Part shown: one piece after another, positions 16,634 through 24,969 of the stretch
How positions within the stretch are numbered: position 1 is the first letter of the stretch
How the letters are laid out: each line of letters begins with the position of its first letter
NCBI GenBank assembly: GCA_021151615.1
Contig: JAGKXA010000019.1
Span: 1-32,785 of the forward strand
Length of the DNA: 32,785 bases
Origin: Cellvibrionaceae bacterium
GTDB taxonomy: Bacteria > Pseudomonadota > Gammaproteobacteria > Pseudomonadales > Cellvibrionaceae
Reading direction: 5' to 3'
Translations under genes and position numbers: made by a program
Notes under the pieces: generated by a model
What the model was told of the DNA's origin: nothing
What the model saw: only the letters and a program-made list of their open reading frames with translations
Databases searched by the model: none

Positions 16634-17211
16634 TTTTAATGATTGATAACTACGACTCCTTCACCTACAACCTGGTGCAATATTTTGGCGAGTTGGGCGC
16701 AGATATGAAAGTGGTGCGCAACGATGAAATTACGGTTGAGGAAATTGCTGCACTCGCACCGGAAAAAATTATAATTTCTCCCGGGCCATGTACGCCGAAT
16801 GAAGCGGGTGTATCTATTGAAACGCTTAAAACCTTTGCCGGTAAAATTCCTCTGCTGGGTGTTTGTTTGGGGCATCAAAGTATTGGTCAGGCATTTGGCG
16901 GTAAGGTCATTCGCGCGCCTTTTGTGATGCATGGAAAAACATCGCCGGTCTATCACAACAACACCGGTGTATTTAAAGGATTAAAGAATCCATTCCAGGC
17001 AACGCGTTATCACTCGCTGGTGATTGAAAAGGAATCTATTCCCGATTGTTTGGAAATTACTGCCTGGACACAAAATGAAGATGGCAGCATGGCGGAAATT
17101 ATGGGCGTGAAACACAAGACCCTCGCAGTGGAAGGCGTGCAGTTTCACCCGGAGTCCATTTTGACCGAGCATGGTCATGACATGTTGCGCAACTTCTTAG
17201 CAGCTTACTAG
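16630..17211 (+). CDS. trpG: Anthranilate synthase component II, glutamine amidotransferase
   Basis: TrpG is the class I glutaminase that supplies ammonia to TrpE; in pseudomonad-type bacteria the same protein may also serve p-aminobenzoate synthesis. The 193 residues show MILMIDNYDSFTYNLVQY, the oxyanion segment ISPGPCTPNEAG, the nucleophile motif GVCLGHQSIGQAFGG and the HPES motif near the end (QFHPESILTEHG), completing the Cys-His-Glu triad. It overlaps trpE by four bases. The trpG-trpD gap is 108 bases and contains a small hairpin CCGGT/ACCGG near 17276-17291 without a T tract, so read-through to trpD is likely. Confidence 0.96.
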   Translation: MILMIDNYDSFTYNLVQYFGELGADMKVVRNDEITVEEIAALAPEKIIISPGPCTPNEAGVSIETLKTFAGKIPLLGVCLGHQSIGQAFGGKVIRAPFVMHGKTSPVYHNNTGVFKGLKNPFQATRYHSLVIEKESIPDCLEITAWTQNEDGSMAEIMGVKHKTLAVEGVQFHPESILTEHGHDMLRNFLAAY

Positions 17212-17319
17212 TTCCATCTATCAAAAAAGTAATAGCCTATAAACTTTAAATCAACCTGACATAAAACTCTGGAGACCGGTTCCTGGACCGGACAACACTA
17301 ACAAAAAAGGTAACGGGCA

Positions 17320-18351
17320 ATGGACATTAAACAAGCGCTTACAAAACTGGTGGCTCGAATTGATTTGAGCACCGAAGAGATGATTTCTGTCATGCGCATA
17401 GTGATGACGGGAGGTGCGACCCCGGCGCAAATTGGCGGCTTTTTGGTGGCGTTGCGCATGAAAGGGGAGACCCTTGATGAAATTACCGGGGCGGCAATGG
17501 TGATGCGCGAACTGGCGACTCCGGTAACTATCGATACTGATTATTTAGTTGATACTTGCGGTACCGGAGGTGACGGCGCCAATTTATTCAACGTATCGAC
17601 TGCCAGCGCATTTGTGGTTGCTGCCGCAGGTGGTCGAGTTGCCAAGCATGGTAATCGCTCTGTGTCCAGTTCAACCGGCAGTGCAGATGTATTGGAAGCA
17701 GCAGGTATAAAGCTGGATATTACTGCGGAACAAGTTGCGCGCTGTGTAAAAGAAATCGGCGTGGGTTTTATGTTTGCACCTGCGCATCACAGCGCCATGC
17801 GTCATGCGATTGGCCCGCGTAAAGAGCTGGGCATGCGCACTATTTTTAATATGCTTGGCCCCATGACGAATCCTGCCAATGTAAAGCGTCAGGTAATCGG
17901 TGTATTTAATGGCGAGCTGTGCAAGCCTATGGCGGAAGTGCTCGGGCGTTTGGGCAGTGAACATGTAATGGTTGTTCACGCTAAAGATGGTCTGGATGAA
18001 ATAAGCCTGTCCACTGAAACCAAAGTCGCTGAATTAAAAAATGGTGAAATTCGCGAGTACGTTATCAAACCGGAAGATTTTGGTATGCAGTCCAAGAGTC
18101 TCATCGGTTTAAGTGTTAGCAATGCAGAGGATTCGCTGCTGCTAATTCGCGATGCCTTGGGTAATCGCCGTGGACAGTACGCCGAGAAAGCGGCGGATAT
18201 TATTGCGTTGAATGCGGGTGCTGCGATTTATGTGAGCGGTGTTGCCAGTAGTTTATCTGATGGTGTGGAAATGGCGCGCGATGCAATCGGTAGCAGTCTT
18301 GCTGGCGAAAAAATTCGTGAGCTTGCTGCGTTCACCCAGTATCTTGAGTGA
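17320..18351 (+). CDS. trpD: Anthranilate phosphoribosyltransferase
   Basis: TrpD joins anthranilate to phosphoribosyl pyrophosphate, the second step of tryptophan synthesis. The 343 residues are of normal length and carry the PRPP/Mg motif DTCGTGGDGANLFNVST, the KHGNRSVSSSTGSADVLE loop, the anthranilate-channel stretch FMFAPAHHSAMRHAIGPRKE and MLGPMTNPANV. The ATG at 17320 follows AAGG about 11 bases upstream. It lies between trpG and trpC on the same strand; the order trpE-trpG-trpD-trpC with separate trpC is the pseudomonad arrangement, except that trpE and trpG are directly joined here. Confidence 0.96.
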   Translation: MDIKQALTKLVARIDLSTEEMISVMRIVMTGGATPAQIGGFLVALRMKGETLDEITGAAMVMRELATPVTIDTDYLVDTCGTGGDGANLFNVSTASAFVVAAAGGRVAKHGNRSVSSSTGSADVLEAAGIKLDITAEQVARCVKEIGVGFMFAPAHHSAMRHAIGPRKELGMRTIFNMLGPMTNPANVKRQVIGVFNGELCKPMAEVLGRLGSEHVMVVHAKDGLDEISLSTETKVAELKNGEIREYVIKPEDFGMQSKSLIGLSVSNAEDSLLLIRDALGNRRGQYAEKAADIIALNAGAAIYVSGVASSLSDGVEMARDAIGSSLAGEKIRELAAFTQYLE

Positions 18352-18438
18352 TTGTTCTTGAGTAATTGTTTTTAAATCATTGCTCCTTACTGTTTGTTAT
18401 TAAATTTTTATCTCAATAAAGGCAAGTTGGAAAATTTC

Positions 18439-19236
18439 ATGTCAGATACACCAACCGTATTGCGCAAAATTATCACCCGCAAATGGGAAGAAATTGCCGA
18501 GCGCAAAGCTCGAGTTTCGCTTGATGAATTGAAAGTGCGTGCAGTTGCTCAGGCACCTGCACGTGGTTTTGTAAAAGCGATTGAAGCCAGGCTTGCTCAG
18601 GGTAAAGCCGGTGTGATTGCGGAAATTAAAAAAGCATCGCCTAGCAAGGGCGTTATTCGCGAACATTTTGTTCCGGATGAAATTGCGCGCTCCTATGAAA
18701 GAGGCGGTGCTACCTGCTTGTCAATATTGACTGATGTGGATTTTTTTCAGGGAGCGGACGCCTATTTGCAACAAGCGCGTGCAGCTGTGAGCCTGCCGGT
18801 GATTCGCAAGGATTTCCTGGTGGATGAGTACCACATTTACGAAGCACGTGCATTGGGTGCGGACTGTGTATTGTTAATCGTTTCGGCGCTGGAAACCGCC
18901 AAGCTAAAAGAGCTTAATACGCTGGCCCATGATATTGGTCTGGATGTGCTGGTAGAAGTCCATGATGAACGTGAACTGGATATTGCGCTCGAATTACCTA
19001 ATAAACTAATCGGTATCAATAATCGCAATCTGCATACCTTTGATGTAACTCTGGAAACAACCTATAAGTTGCTGGATAGAATCGGCAGTGATCGCATCGT
19101 AGTGACCGAAAGCGGCATTCTCGCCCCTGCGGATGTAAAAGCAATGCGTGATAAAAACGTCCATGCATTTTTGGTTGGTGAAGCCTTTATGCGTGCGGAA
19201 GATCCTGGTTTGGCCTTACAGCAGTTTTTCTCCTGA
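18439..19236 (+). CDS. trpC: Indole-3-glycerol phosphate synthase
   Basis: TrpC closes the indole ring of carboxyphenylamino-deoxyribulose phosphate. The 265-residue monofunctional enzyme begins MSDTPTVLRKIITRKWEEIA and shows VIAEIKKASPSKGVIRE (catalytic Lys and substrate loop), LSILTDVDFFQGADAYL, VIRKDFLVDEYHIYEARALG, LVEVHDERELDIAL with the catalytic Glu, IGINNRNLHTFDV and VTESGI before the phosphate-binding GEAFMR. The ATG at 18439 is chosen because the TTG 15 codons upstream adds a non-family extension. It lies 87 bases after trpD and only 26 bases before the antitoxin gene, so the toxin-antitoxin pair is probably on the same transcript. Confidence 0.96.
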   Translation: MSDTPTVLRKIITRKWEEIAERKARVSLDELKVRAVAQAPARGFVKAIEARLAQGKAGVIAEIKKASPSKGVIREHFVPDEIARSYERGGATCLSILTDVDFFQGADAYLQQARAAVSLPVIRKDFLVDEYHIYEARALGADCVLLIVSALETAKLKELNTLAHDIGLDVLVEVHDERELDIALELPNKLIGINNRNLHTFDVTLETTYKLLDRIGSDRIVVTESGILAPADVKAMRDKNVHAFLVGEAFMRAEDPGLALQQFFS

Positions 19237-19262
19237 TAGTACTAATAGCTGAGGAAGTTATT

Positions 19263-19484
19263 ATGACAGGCAAGATGAAAGAAGTTATTGCAAGCATAAA
19301 AGAGCTTACTCCTCATGAACGTGCAACCTTGGCGCATTGCCTGATCTCCAGTCTTGATGAAGTTCACGATCAGGGTGTTGATGATGCATGGGCTGATATA
19401 GCGGAGCAGCGTTTTGCTCAGCTATTATCCGGTGAGGTAAAGGCTCTTACTTGGGATGAAATTAAACAGGGAATAAAACGCTAA
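19263..19484 (+). CDS. Antitoxin of a type II toxin-antitoxin pair (addiction module component family)
   Basis: A 73-residue protein, MTGKMKEVIASIKELTPHER at the start and ending KALTWDEIKQGIKR. Size, the opening helix with a hydrophobic/charged heptad pattern and the DAWADIAEQRF segment fit the small 'putative addiction module component' antitoxins that pair with ParE/RelE-like toxins. It presumably binds and neutralises the downstream toxin and may repress its own promoter. GAGGAAG lies seven bases upstream of the ATG. The stop is one base from the toxin start. The pair sits between trpC and the terminator shared with crp. Family call from pattern memory; pairing is strongly supported by arrangement. 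Confidence 0.8.
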   Translation: MTGKMKEVIASIKELTPHERATLAHCLISSLDEVHDQGVDDAWADIAEQRFAQLLSGEVKALTWDEIKQGIKR

Positions 19485-19485
19485 T

Positions 19486-19779
19486 ATGTTCAAGCTGCTT
19501 TTTCACCCGGATGTGCAAAAAGAAGTTATCGAATCTGTTACATGGTATGAATCTCAAGCTTATGGCTTGGGACAGGATTTTATGGCTGAATTGGAACAAT
19601 CTTATCAAGCTATATTAGAACTTCCCGAGGTTTGGCCGATCTATAGAAAAGGTTTGCGACGTTATTTGCTGGCCCGGTTTCCGTTTGCGGTTTTGTATAA
19701 GCAAATTGATAGCACCATTTTTATACTGGCTGTTATGCATCAGAGTCGGAAACCCAATTACTGGATTACTCGAATTTGA
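19486..19779 (+). CDS. ParE/RelE superfamily toxin
   Basis: A 97-residue protein with the ParE/RelE-type core: LLFHPDVQKEVIESVTWYES (first strand and helix), YGLGQDFMAELEQSYQAILE, then the conserved LPEVWPIYRKGLRRYLLARF and the final strands FAVLYKQIDSTIFILAVMHQSRKPNYW. The ARFPFAVLYK and VMHQSRKPNYW blocks are hallmarks of this group. Members inhibit gyrase or cleave ribosome-bound mRNA; which applies here cannot be told from sequence. It starts one base after the antitoxin stop (TAAT ATG), so the two are co-translated, and it is followed by a strong terminator. Confidence 0.85.
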   Translation: MFKLLFHPDVQKEVIESVTWYESQAYGLGQDFMAELEQSYQAILELPEVWPIYRKGLRRYLLARFPFAVLYKQIDSTIFILAVMHQSRKPNYWITRI

Positions 19780-19782
19780 TTC

Positions 19783-19815
19783 AAAAATAAAGCCCGCATT
19801 GCGGGCTTTATTTTT
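19783..19815. terminator. Bidirectional terminator between toxin gene and crp
   Basis: Bases 19783-19797 and 19801-19815 form a perfect 15-bp stem (core AAAGCCCGC/GCGGGCTTT) with an ATT loop; A and T runs at the two ends make it work both ways. It ends the trpD-trpC-antitoxin-toxin transcript and the convergent crp gene. Confidence 0.92.
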
Positions 19816-19831
19816 TCATAGAAGCAGATAA

Positions 19832-20467
19832 TTAACGCGTTCCGTAGACCACCATGGTTTTGCCTTTTACCAATACCAGGCCCTGATCTTCCAGGGTCTT
19901 GAGTACACGGCCCACCATTTCGCGGGAACAGCCAACTATGCGGCCGATTTCCTGACGGGTGATTTTGATCTGCATGCCGTCCGGGTGAGTCATGGCATCT
20001 GGCTCTTTGCACAGTTCCAGGAGTGTACGAGCAACACGACCCGTCACATCGAGGAAGGCGAGATCACCAACCTTTCGGGTGGTAGCGCGCAGGCGGCGAG
20101 CCATTTGGCTGCCCAAGGCAAACAAGAACTCAGGGTGGGATTCAGAAATTTCCTGGAACTTGGCGTAACTGATTTCAGCCACTTCACATTCGGATTTAGC
20201 GCGAACCCAAGCGCTACGGGAATCTTTTTCGTCGAACAGACCCATCTCGCCAAAGAAATCACCATCGTTTAAATAGGCAACGATCATTTCGTGGCCTTCA
20301 TCATCCTCAATCAATACTGTCACTGAACCTTTGACGATGTAATACAGTGAATCACTCTTGTCGCCCGCGTAAATAATGGTGCTTTTGGCGGGATAACGGC
20401 GACGGTGACAGTGAATTAAAAACTCTTCCACATTCTTAATGTGCGGTGTTAGTGAGACAGCGACCAA
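19832..20467 (-). CDS. vfr: cAMP receptor protein, Vfr-type global regulator
   Basis: A 211-residue CRP-family transcription factor nearly identical in pattern to pseudomonad Vfr: CHRRRYPAKSTIIYAGD at the start, the cyclic-nucleotide pocket GDFFGEMGLFDE followed by RSAWVRAK, the dimer helix, and the winged helix-turn-helix ITRQEIGRIVGCSREMVGRV that reads TGTGA half sites. It should regulate carbon-source and secretion genes in response to cAMP, possibly including the GH3 gene nearby. The start is a TTG at 20467 with AGGAG seven bases upstream; this gives MVAVSLTP, matching the Vfr N-terminus, and no ATG exists nearby. It is divergent from the osmC-like gene across 278 bases containing a GC-rich hairpin (GCCGC/GCGGC near 20549-20561). 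Crp would be an equally valid name. Confidence 0.93.
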   Translation of the reverse strand: MVAVSLTPHIKNVEEFLIHCHRRRYPAKSTIIYAGDKSDSLYYIVKGSVTVLIEDDEGHEMIVAYLNDGDFFGEMGLFDEKDSRSAWVRAKSECEVAEISYAKFQEISESHPEFLFALGSQMARRLRATTRKVGDLAFLDVTGRVARTLLELCKEPDAMTHPDGMQIKITRQEIGRIVGCSREMVGRVLKTLEDQGLVLVKGKTMVVYGTR

Positions 20468-20745
20468 GGTGTGGCTCCTGAATTTTGTAATGGTTGAGAG
20501 GGTTTTTATATGATTAATTTACATATGAAATTTATTATGACGACAAGGCCGCCGCGCGGCTAGACACAGGCCGTAACAAGCTGAAAATTTGTGATGCAGT
20601 TATAAGCCTAGTTAGTTGAATTGTCTACAAAAAATGACATTCTTAACAGTTGATGTTGAATAATGCGACATTTCGGCTTTGCACTTTTAATATGATAGGC
20701 TACGCGCCTTTCTTGAATGAGCGGTCAATACCGGGTGGATGAATT

Positions 20746-21165
20746 ATGCAAGCAGTTGTGAAGTGGGTTGATGGTGCCCAATTTCTGGGTGAATCAGGTA
20801 GTGGCCACGCGGTATTAATGGATGGCCCACCGGACCATGGTGGCCGTAATACTGGAGTGCGCCCGATGGAAATGTTGCTGCTGGGGTTGGGAGGCTGCTC
20901 TTCTTTTGATGTGATGAGTATTTTGACTAAAGCTCGCCAGCAGGTAACTGATTGCCGCTGCGAGCTGGAAGCAGAACGTGCAGAGGGTGTGCCATCACCG
21001 TTTACTAAAATCCATATGAAGTTTTTGGTGACTGGTAAGGAATTAAAAGAAGCTCAGGTAAAGCGTGCAGTGGAATTGTCGGCGACTAAATACTGTTCGG
21101 CGTCAATTATGCTGGAGGCCGGTGGCGTAGAGATTACGCACTCTTACGAGATTCGTGAGGCTTGA
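20746..21165 (+). CDS. OsmC family protein (YhfA-like)
   Basis: A 139-residue protein of the OsmC/Ohr superfamily, small cytoplasmic dimers with redox-active cysteines, several of which reduce organic hydroperoxides. Visible are RPMEMLLLGLGGCSSFDVMS with the conserved Cys in the central helix, and SATKYCSASIML with the second conserved Cys near the end. Those are the positions of the OsmC Cys pair. Presence next to vfr is typical of pseudomonads. GGTGGA lies about seven bases upstream of the ATG, and a possible -10 (TATGAT at 20691-20696) without a good -35 lies in the 278-base divergent region. The physiological substrate of this YhfA subgroup is not known. Confidence 0.88.
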   Translation: MQAVVKWVDGAQFLGESGSGHAVLMDGPPDHGGRNTGVRPMEMLLLGLGGCSSFDVMSILTKARQQVTDCRCELEAERAEGVPSPFTKIHMKFLVTGKELKEAQVKRAVELSATKYCSASIMLEAGGVEITHSYEIREA

Positions 21166-21185
21166 TTACTTGCACTTTGTAGTTC

Positions 21186-21366
21186 GTTTTCCAGTGCGAG
21201 AATGGTTTCGAAAACGCATAAACCCCGCAAGCGGGTCCTGCCAGTAATAAATTGCTGGCGTTCCGTGCACGCAAAACATGTTTTGCTTTATGTGCACTAC
21301 ACCCATGGGGCTTCATTTCGTCATCCGTGACTCTATGATTTCGAAACCATTCTCGCACCGGAAAAC
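21186..21366. repeat. 181-base element with long terminal inverted repeats (MITE-like or structured RNA)
   Basis: The 228-base gap between the convergent osmC-like and coq7 genes is largely filled by this element. Bases 21194-21213 (GTGCGAGAATGGTTTCGAAA) recur exactly inverted at 21339-21358, and with one mismatch the arms extend to 28 bases (21186-21213 and 21339-21366). Inside are CCCGC-AA-GCGGG, GCCAG/CTGGC and the 16-base palindrome GCAAAACATGTTTTGC between two GTGCAC copies. No reading frame and no clear target duplication are visible. It may be a miniature inverted-repeat transposable element or a folded intergenic repeat. Confidence 0.6.
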
Positions 21367-21393
21367 TTGGTATGTGCCGAGTAGCCTGAGTCT

Positions 21394-22038
21394 TTAAATG
21401 TAATAACTGGTTTTCGTCATTGCTTTAGAAACCAGTGTCATCACTCCTTTTACCGGCGTGGGGAAATTGTAACCGCCCGCACTCAATGCCATATCCGCAT
21501 GGCGGGCTTCATCTTCCAGCATTTGTTCAACTACAGCGCGGCTGCGCAAATCAGTGGTGGGTAATTGCTCCAAATGACTTTGCAGATGCTTACATACCTG
21601 ATCTTCAGTAGCAGCGACAAACCCCAAACTGACTTTATCGCTGACTAAACCTGCACCTGCTCCGATCGCAAACGATAATCCGTACCACACCGGATTGAGA
21701 TAGCTGGTGTGGCTACCGAGTGAATCGATTCGCTCCTGGCACCAGACCAAGTGGTCAATCTCTTCTGCTGCTGCATGTTCCATTTCACTGCGCACCTGCG
21801 GCAATTTGGCAGTCAGCGCCTGGCCCTGATAGAGCGCTTGCGCGCAAACTTCACCGGTATGATTAACCCGCATCAATGCTGCAGCTCGTTTGCGCTCGCT
21901 CTCGCTCAGTTCGGCTTCATTCAGCGGTCTGGCGGGAGAAGGGCGTTCGCAGGTCATGTCGCTGCCAGCCGTGAGTGTACGCAGCGCACGATCAGCATTG
22001 ATGATGAAGTTATCGATAAGACTGAGGTGTCGGGACAT
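21394..22038 (-). CDS. coq7: 2-octaprenyl-3-methyl-6-methoxy-1,4-benzoquinol hydroxylase (ubiquinone synthesis)
   Basis: Coq7 is a membrane-associated di-iron hydroxylase that adds the last ring hydroxyl in ubiquinone synthesis. The 214 residues show two carboxylate-bridged iron motifs: NHTGEVCAQALY with EMEHAAAEEIDH in the first half, and ATEDQVCKHLQSHL with EDEARHADMA in the second, supplying the Glu and ExxH ligands. The central hydrophobic stretch (LSFAIGAGAGLVSDK) fits the membrane-binding face. The ATG at 22038 has GGAG nine bases upstream and yields MSRHLSLIDNFI, so it is preferred to the ATG five codons earlier that overlaps that ribosome site. In pseudomonads speD lies nearby between osmC and coq7; it is not here. 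The 3' end faces the inverted-repeat element. Confidence 0.95.
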   Translation of the reverse strand: MSRHLSLIDNFIINADRALRTLTAGSDMTCERPSPARPLNEAELSESERKRAAALMRVNHTGEVCAQALYQGQALTAKLPQVRSEMEHAAAEEIDHLVWCQERIDSLGSHTSYLNPVWYGLSFAIGAGAGLVSDKVSLGFVAATEDQVCKHLQSHLEQLPTTDLRSRAVVEQMLEDEARHADMALSAGGYNFPTPVKGVMTLVSKAMTKTSYYI

Positions 22039-22104
22039 GGGATTAATCTCCATAGAAGATGCGCTATTAAAGCAGAAATCTGGCAGGGGCTTAACCCTAA
22101 TTTA

Positions 22105-22134
22105 CTTGTATACAAGCGGTGGCCTCACTATAGT
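22105..22134 (+). promoter_or_regulatory. Predicted GH3 gene promoter with overlapping palindromic operator
   Basis: A perfect 12-base palindrome CTTGTATACAAG (22105-22116) fits the FadR-subfamily GntR operator pattern (GT..AC half sites). It contains TTGTAT (22106-22111), which lies exactly 17 bases from TATAGT (22129-22134), a good -10. A repressor bound there would cover the -35 region. The -35 itself is poor (3 of 6), so activation may also be needed. Inference from sequence only. Confidence 0.5.
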
Positions 22135-22170
22135 CAAACCCGATAATTTTGCTTTTCAGGATTTGGTTTT

Positions 22171-24861
22171 ATGAAATTTTCCCGATTTTTCTGGCGTTCC
22201 CTGTCAGTTTCCTGCTTTGGCATGGGTTTGATGTTACCTGCTGTTGCCCAGCAGCAATCCCCCATTTATCAGGATGTATCCCGGACCTTTGAAATGCGCG
22301 CTGCTGATTTGGTGGCACGTATGACCTTGGAAGAGAAGGTCGCACAGATGCTTAACGATGCTCCGGCTATTCCGCGCCTGGGTGTCCCTAAATACGAATG
22401 GTGGAATGAGGCCTTGCATGGTGTCGCGCGTGCAGGTGATGCAACCGTTTTCCCCCAGGCGATTGGTATGGCGGCGACTTTTGATCCCGCATTAATTGGC
22501 GAAGTTGCACGTGTGATTAGTGATGAAGGTCGGGCAAAGCATCATGAGTTTGCTCGTCGCGATCAACGCCTGCGCTACCAGGGGCTTACTTTTTGGTCGC
22601 CCAATATCAATATTTTCCGCGATCCCCGCTGGGGGCGAGGCCAGGAGACCTATGGGGAAGATCCTTACCTCACCAGTCGTATGGGTGTGGAGTTTGTAAA
22701 AGGCTTGCAAGGGGATTATGCCGGTGCACCAACGACCAAATATCGCAAAACAGATGCTACCGCTAAACATTTTGCCGTGCATTCCGGACCGGAAGCGGAT
22801 CGCCACCACTTTGATGTATCGCCCAGTGAACGCGATTTATATGAAACCTATTTGCCCGCCTTTAAAGCACTGGTGCAAGAGGGAAAAGTAGCCTCGGTCA
22901 TGGGAGCTTACAATCGCGTTGGTGGCGAATCTGCATCGGCCAGCCAGCGGTTGTTGATTGATATTTTGCGCAAGGACTGGGGGTTTACCGGTTATGTGGT
23001 TTCCGATTGTGATTCTATTGAAGATATTTTCCTGCATCACAAAATTGTTAACACTGCTGAAGAGGCAGCGGCTCTCGGTGTTAAAAAAGGCGCCGAATTA
23101 AATTGCGGCAAAACCTATCATGCTTTGTCGAATGCCGTTAAGCAGGGTTTGATCAGCGAAGCAGAGTTGGATGATTCCCTGCGGCGTTTATTTTTAACGC
23201 GTTTTCGTTTGGGCATGTTTGATGCGGTAAGCAGTGTGCCCTGGGCACAAATTCCCTATTCGGTAAATCAATCTGCAGAACACGACCAGCTTGCGCGCAA
23301 AGTCGCACAACAATCGCTGGTGTTGTTAAAAAATGATGGCATTTTGCCGCTCAAAAAATCGCTAAAAAATATTGCGGTCGTTGGCCCTACTGCTGATGAG
23401 GTGATGTCGCTGCTGGGCAATTATTACGGTACACCTGCAGCGCCAGTCACTATTTTGGAAGGTATTCGCTCTGCTGTTTCGCCGGGCACAAATGTTGTTT
23501 ATGCGCGCGGTGTAGATTTAGTGGAAGGCCGTGAAGATCCGCGCGCAGCACCAATTATTGATCCGGCTTATTTACGTCCATCGGCAAACTCTACTGAACA
23601 GGGGCTGCGTGGGGAGTATTTCAAAGGCGTAGAACTGGCAGGCACGCCATTATTGACTCGTGTGGATTCGCGCATTGCGTTTCGCTGGGATCGCGGTGCG
23701 CCAACCGATTCATTGGTAGCACGCGGTGAAATTGCGGCTAATGCCGGTTTGCCCAGCGACAGCTACAGTGTGCGCTGGACGGGCCAATTGTTGCCGCCGG
23801 TTTCCGGTAATTATGAGATTCATGTCAGTGCCAATGATGGTGTGCGTTTGATCGTAAATGGAAAAAAACTTATTGATCAATGGCAATTGGCCGAGCGTTT
23901 GCGCAATCACAGTGTGTCAGTTGCATTGGAGGCGGGCAAAGCCTATGACATCGTCCTTGAATACTTTGAAGATATTCGCGATGCCGAAGTGCGCCTGGGG
24001 TGGCGCATGCCGGGCACATCAGCGCCCTTTGATGAAGCTGTCGTTGCGGCACAAAATGCGGATGTGGTGGTGTTTGTCGGTGGACTAACCGGCGATGTAG
24101 AAGGCGAGGAAATGAAAGTGAATTATCCCGGTTTTGCCGGTGGTGATCGCACTGATATTCGCCTGCCCGCTATCCAGCAAAAGTTGCTTGAAGCCCTGCA
24201 TAAAACTGGCAAGCCTATTGTAATGGTATTGACCGGTGGTTCAGCGATGGCGATTGATTGGGCCGATAAAAACCTGCCTGCTATTGTAATGAGTTGGTAC
24301 CCCGGCCAGCGCGGGGGCAATGCGGTGGCCGATGTATTGTTTGGCGATGTGAATCCTGCGGGTCGCTTGCCCATTACCTTTTACAAAGCCGATGAAAAAT
24401 TACCGCCATTTGATGATTACTCCATGGCGAATCGCACTTACCGTTATTTTAACGGCGAAGCGCTTTATCCCTTTGGGTATGGTTTGTCCTACACGCGTTT
24501 CAATTATTCGGCACTGAAACTTGATCGGTCGCGCATCGCTGCTAACCAGAAAGTAAACCTGCAAGTGCAGGTAAAAAATTCCGGTAAATACGCTGGCGAT
24601 GAAGTGGCGCAGGTGTATGTTAAACCTGTACAACCCCAACGCAGTCGCGCAATTAAAGAGCTTCGTGCAGTACAGCGAGTGCATCTGGACAAGGGTGAAT
24701 CCCGGTCGATTTATTTCAGTTTGCAGCCTGATAAGGATTTGCTGATTTATGATGAGCAGAAAAAATCCTATGCTGTTGATCCTGGTCGTTATGAAATCCA
24801 GATAGGTTCATCCAGTAGCGATATTCGGTTGCGGCAGGTGATTGAGGTTATAACGCCCTAG
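22171..24861 (+). CDS. Secreted GH3 beta-xylosidase/beta-glucosidase with inserted PA14 domain
   Basis: An 896-residue glycoside hydrolase family 3 enzyme that should release terminal beta-linked sugars from plant-polysaccharide fragments. A signal peptide (residues 1-26, ending AVA) predicts export. The first GH3 domain contains YEWWNEALHGVAR, PNINIFRDPRWGRGQETYGE and KHFAVHS. The nucleophile is Asp279 in YVVSDCDSIED, a form seen in beta-xylosidase-like GH3 proteins. The second domain starts near 390 and is interrupted by a PA14 carbohydrate-binding module (about 478-615, with GLRGEYFKG and VSANDGVRLIVNGKKLIDQW). The likely acid/base Glu lies at 644-647 (VEGEE). A fibronectin-III-like C-terminal domain closes it. 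Xylosidase and glucosidase cannot be separated here. Its predicted promoter carries a palindromic operator. Confidence 0.92.
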   Translation: MKFSRFFWRSLSVSCFGMGLMLPAVAQQQSPIYQDVSRTFEMRAADLVARMTLEEKVAQMLNDAPAIPRLGVPKYEWWNEALHGVARAGDATVFPQAIGMAATFDPALIGEVARVISDEGRAKHHEFARRDQRLRYQGLTFWSPNINIFRDPRWGRGQETYGEDPYLTSRMGVEFVKGLQGDYAGAPTTKYRKTDATAKHFAVHSGPEADRHHFDVSPSERDLYETYLPAFKALVQEGKVASVMGAYNRVGGESASASQRLLIDILRKDWGFTGYVVSDCDSIEDIFLHHKIVNTAEEAAALGVKKGAELNCGKTYHALSNAVKQGLISEAELDDSLRRLFLTRFRLGMFDAVSSVPWAQIPYSVNQSAEHDQLARKVAQQSLVLLKNDGILPLKKSLKNIAVVGPTADEVMSLLGNYYGTPAAPVTILEGIRSAVSPGTNVVYARGVDLVEGREDPRAAPIIDPAYLRPSANSTEQGLRGEYFKGVELAGTPLLTRVDSRIAFRWDRGAPTDSLVARGEIAANAGLPSDSYSVRWTGQLLPPVSGNYEIHVSANDGVRLIVNGKKLIDQWQLAERLRNHSVSVALEAGKAYDIVLEYFEDIRDAEVRLGWRMPGTSAPFDEAVVAAQNADVVVFVGGLTGDVEGEEMKVNYPGFAGGDRTDIRLPAIQQKLLEALHKTGKPIVMVLTGGSAMAIDWADKNLPAIVMSWYPGQRGGNAVADVLFGDVNPAGRLPITFYKADEKLPPFDDYSMANRTYRYFNGEALYPFGYGLSYTRFNYSALKLDRSRIAANQKVNLQVQVKNSGKYAGDEVAQVYVKPVQPQRSRAIKELRAVQRVHLDKGESRSIYFSLQPDKDLLIYDEQKKSYAVDPGRYEIQIGSSSSDIRLRQVIEVITP

Positions 24862-24969
24862 TCATTTGCTTAAAAATCTATTGCAAGGAGGCTTTTACCA
24901 TTGCATGCTTGTTTTCCATTGCCTAAGGGGGCCTCCCTGAGAATTCAGTTCGGTTGAAAGGAGACAAGC

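Noticed and set aside
21220..21260. Integron attC-like site within the inverted-repeat element
   Set aside because: No GTTRRRY core or matching complementary core; the symmetry is that of simple hairpins.
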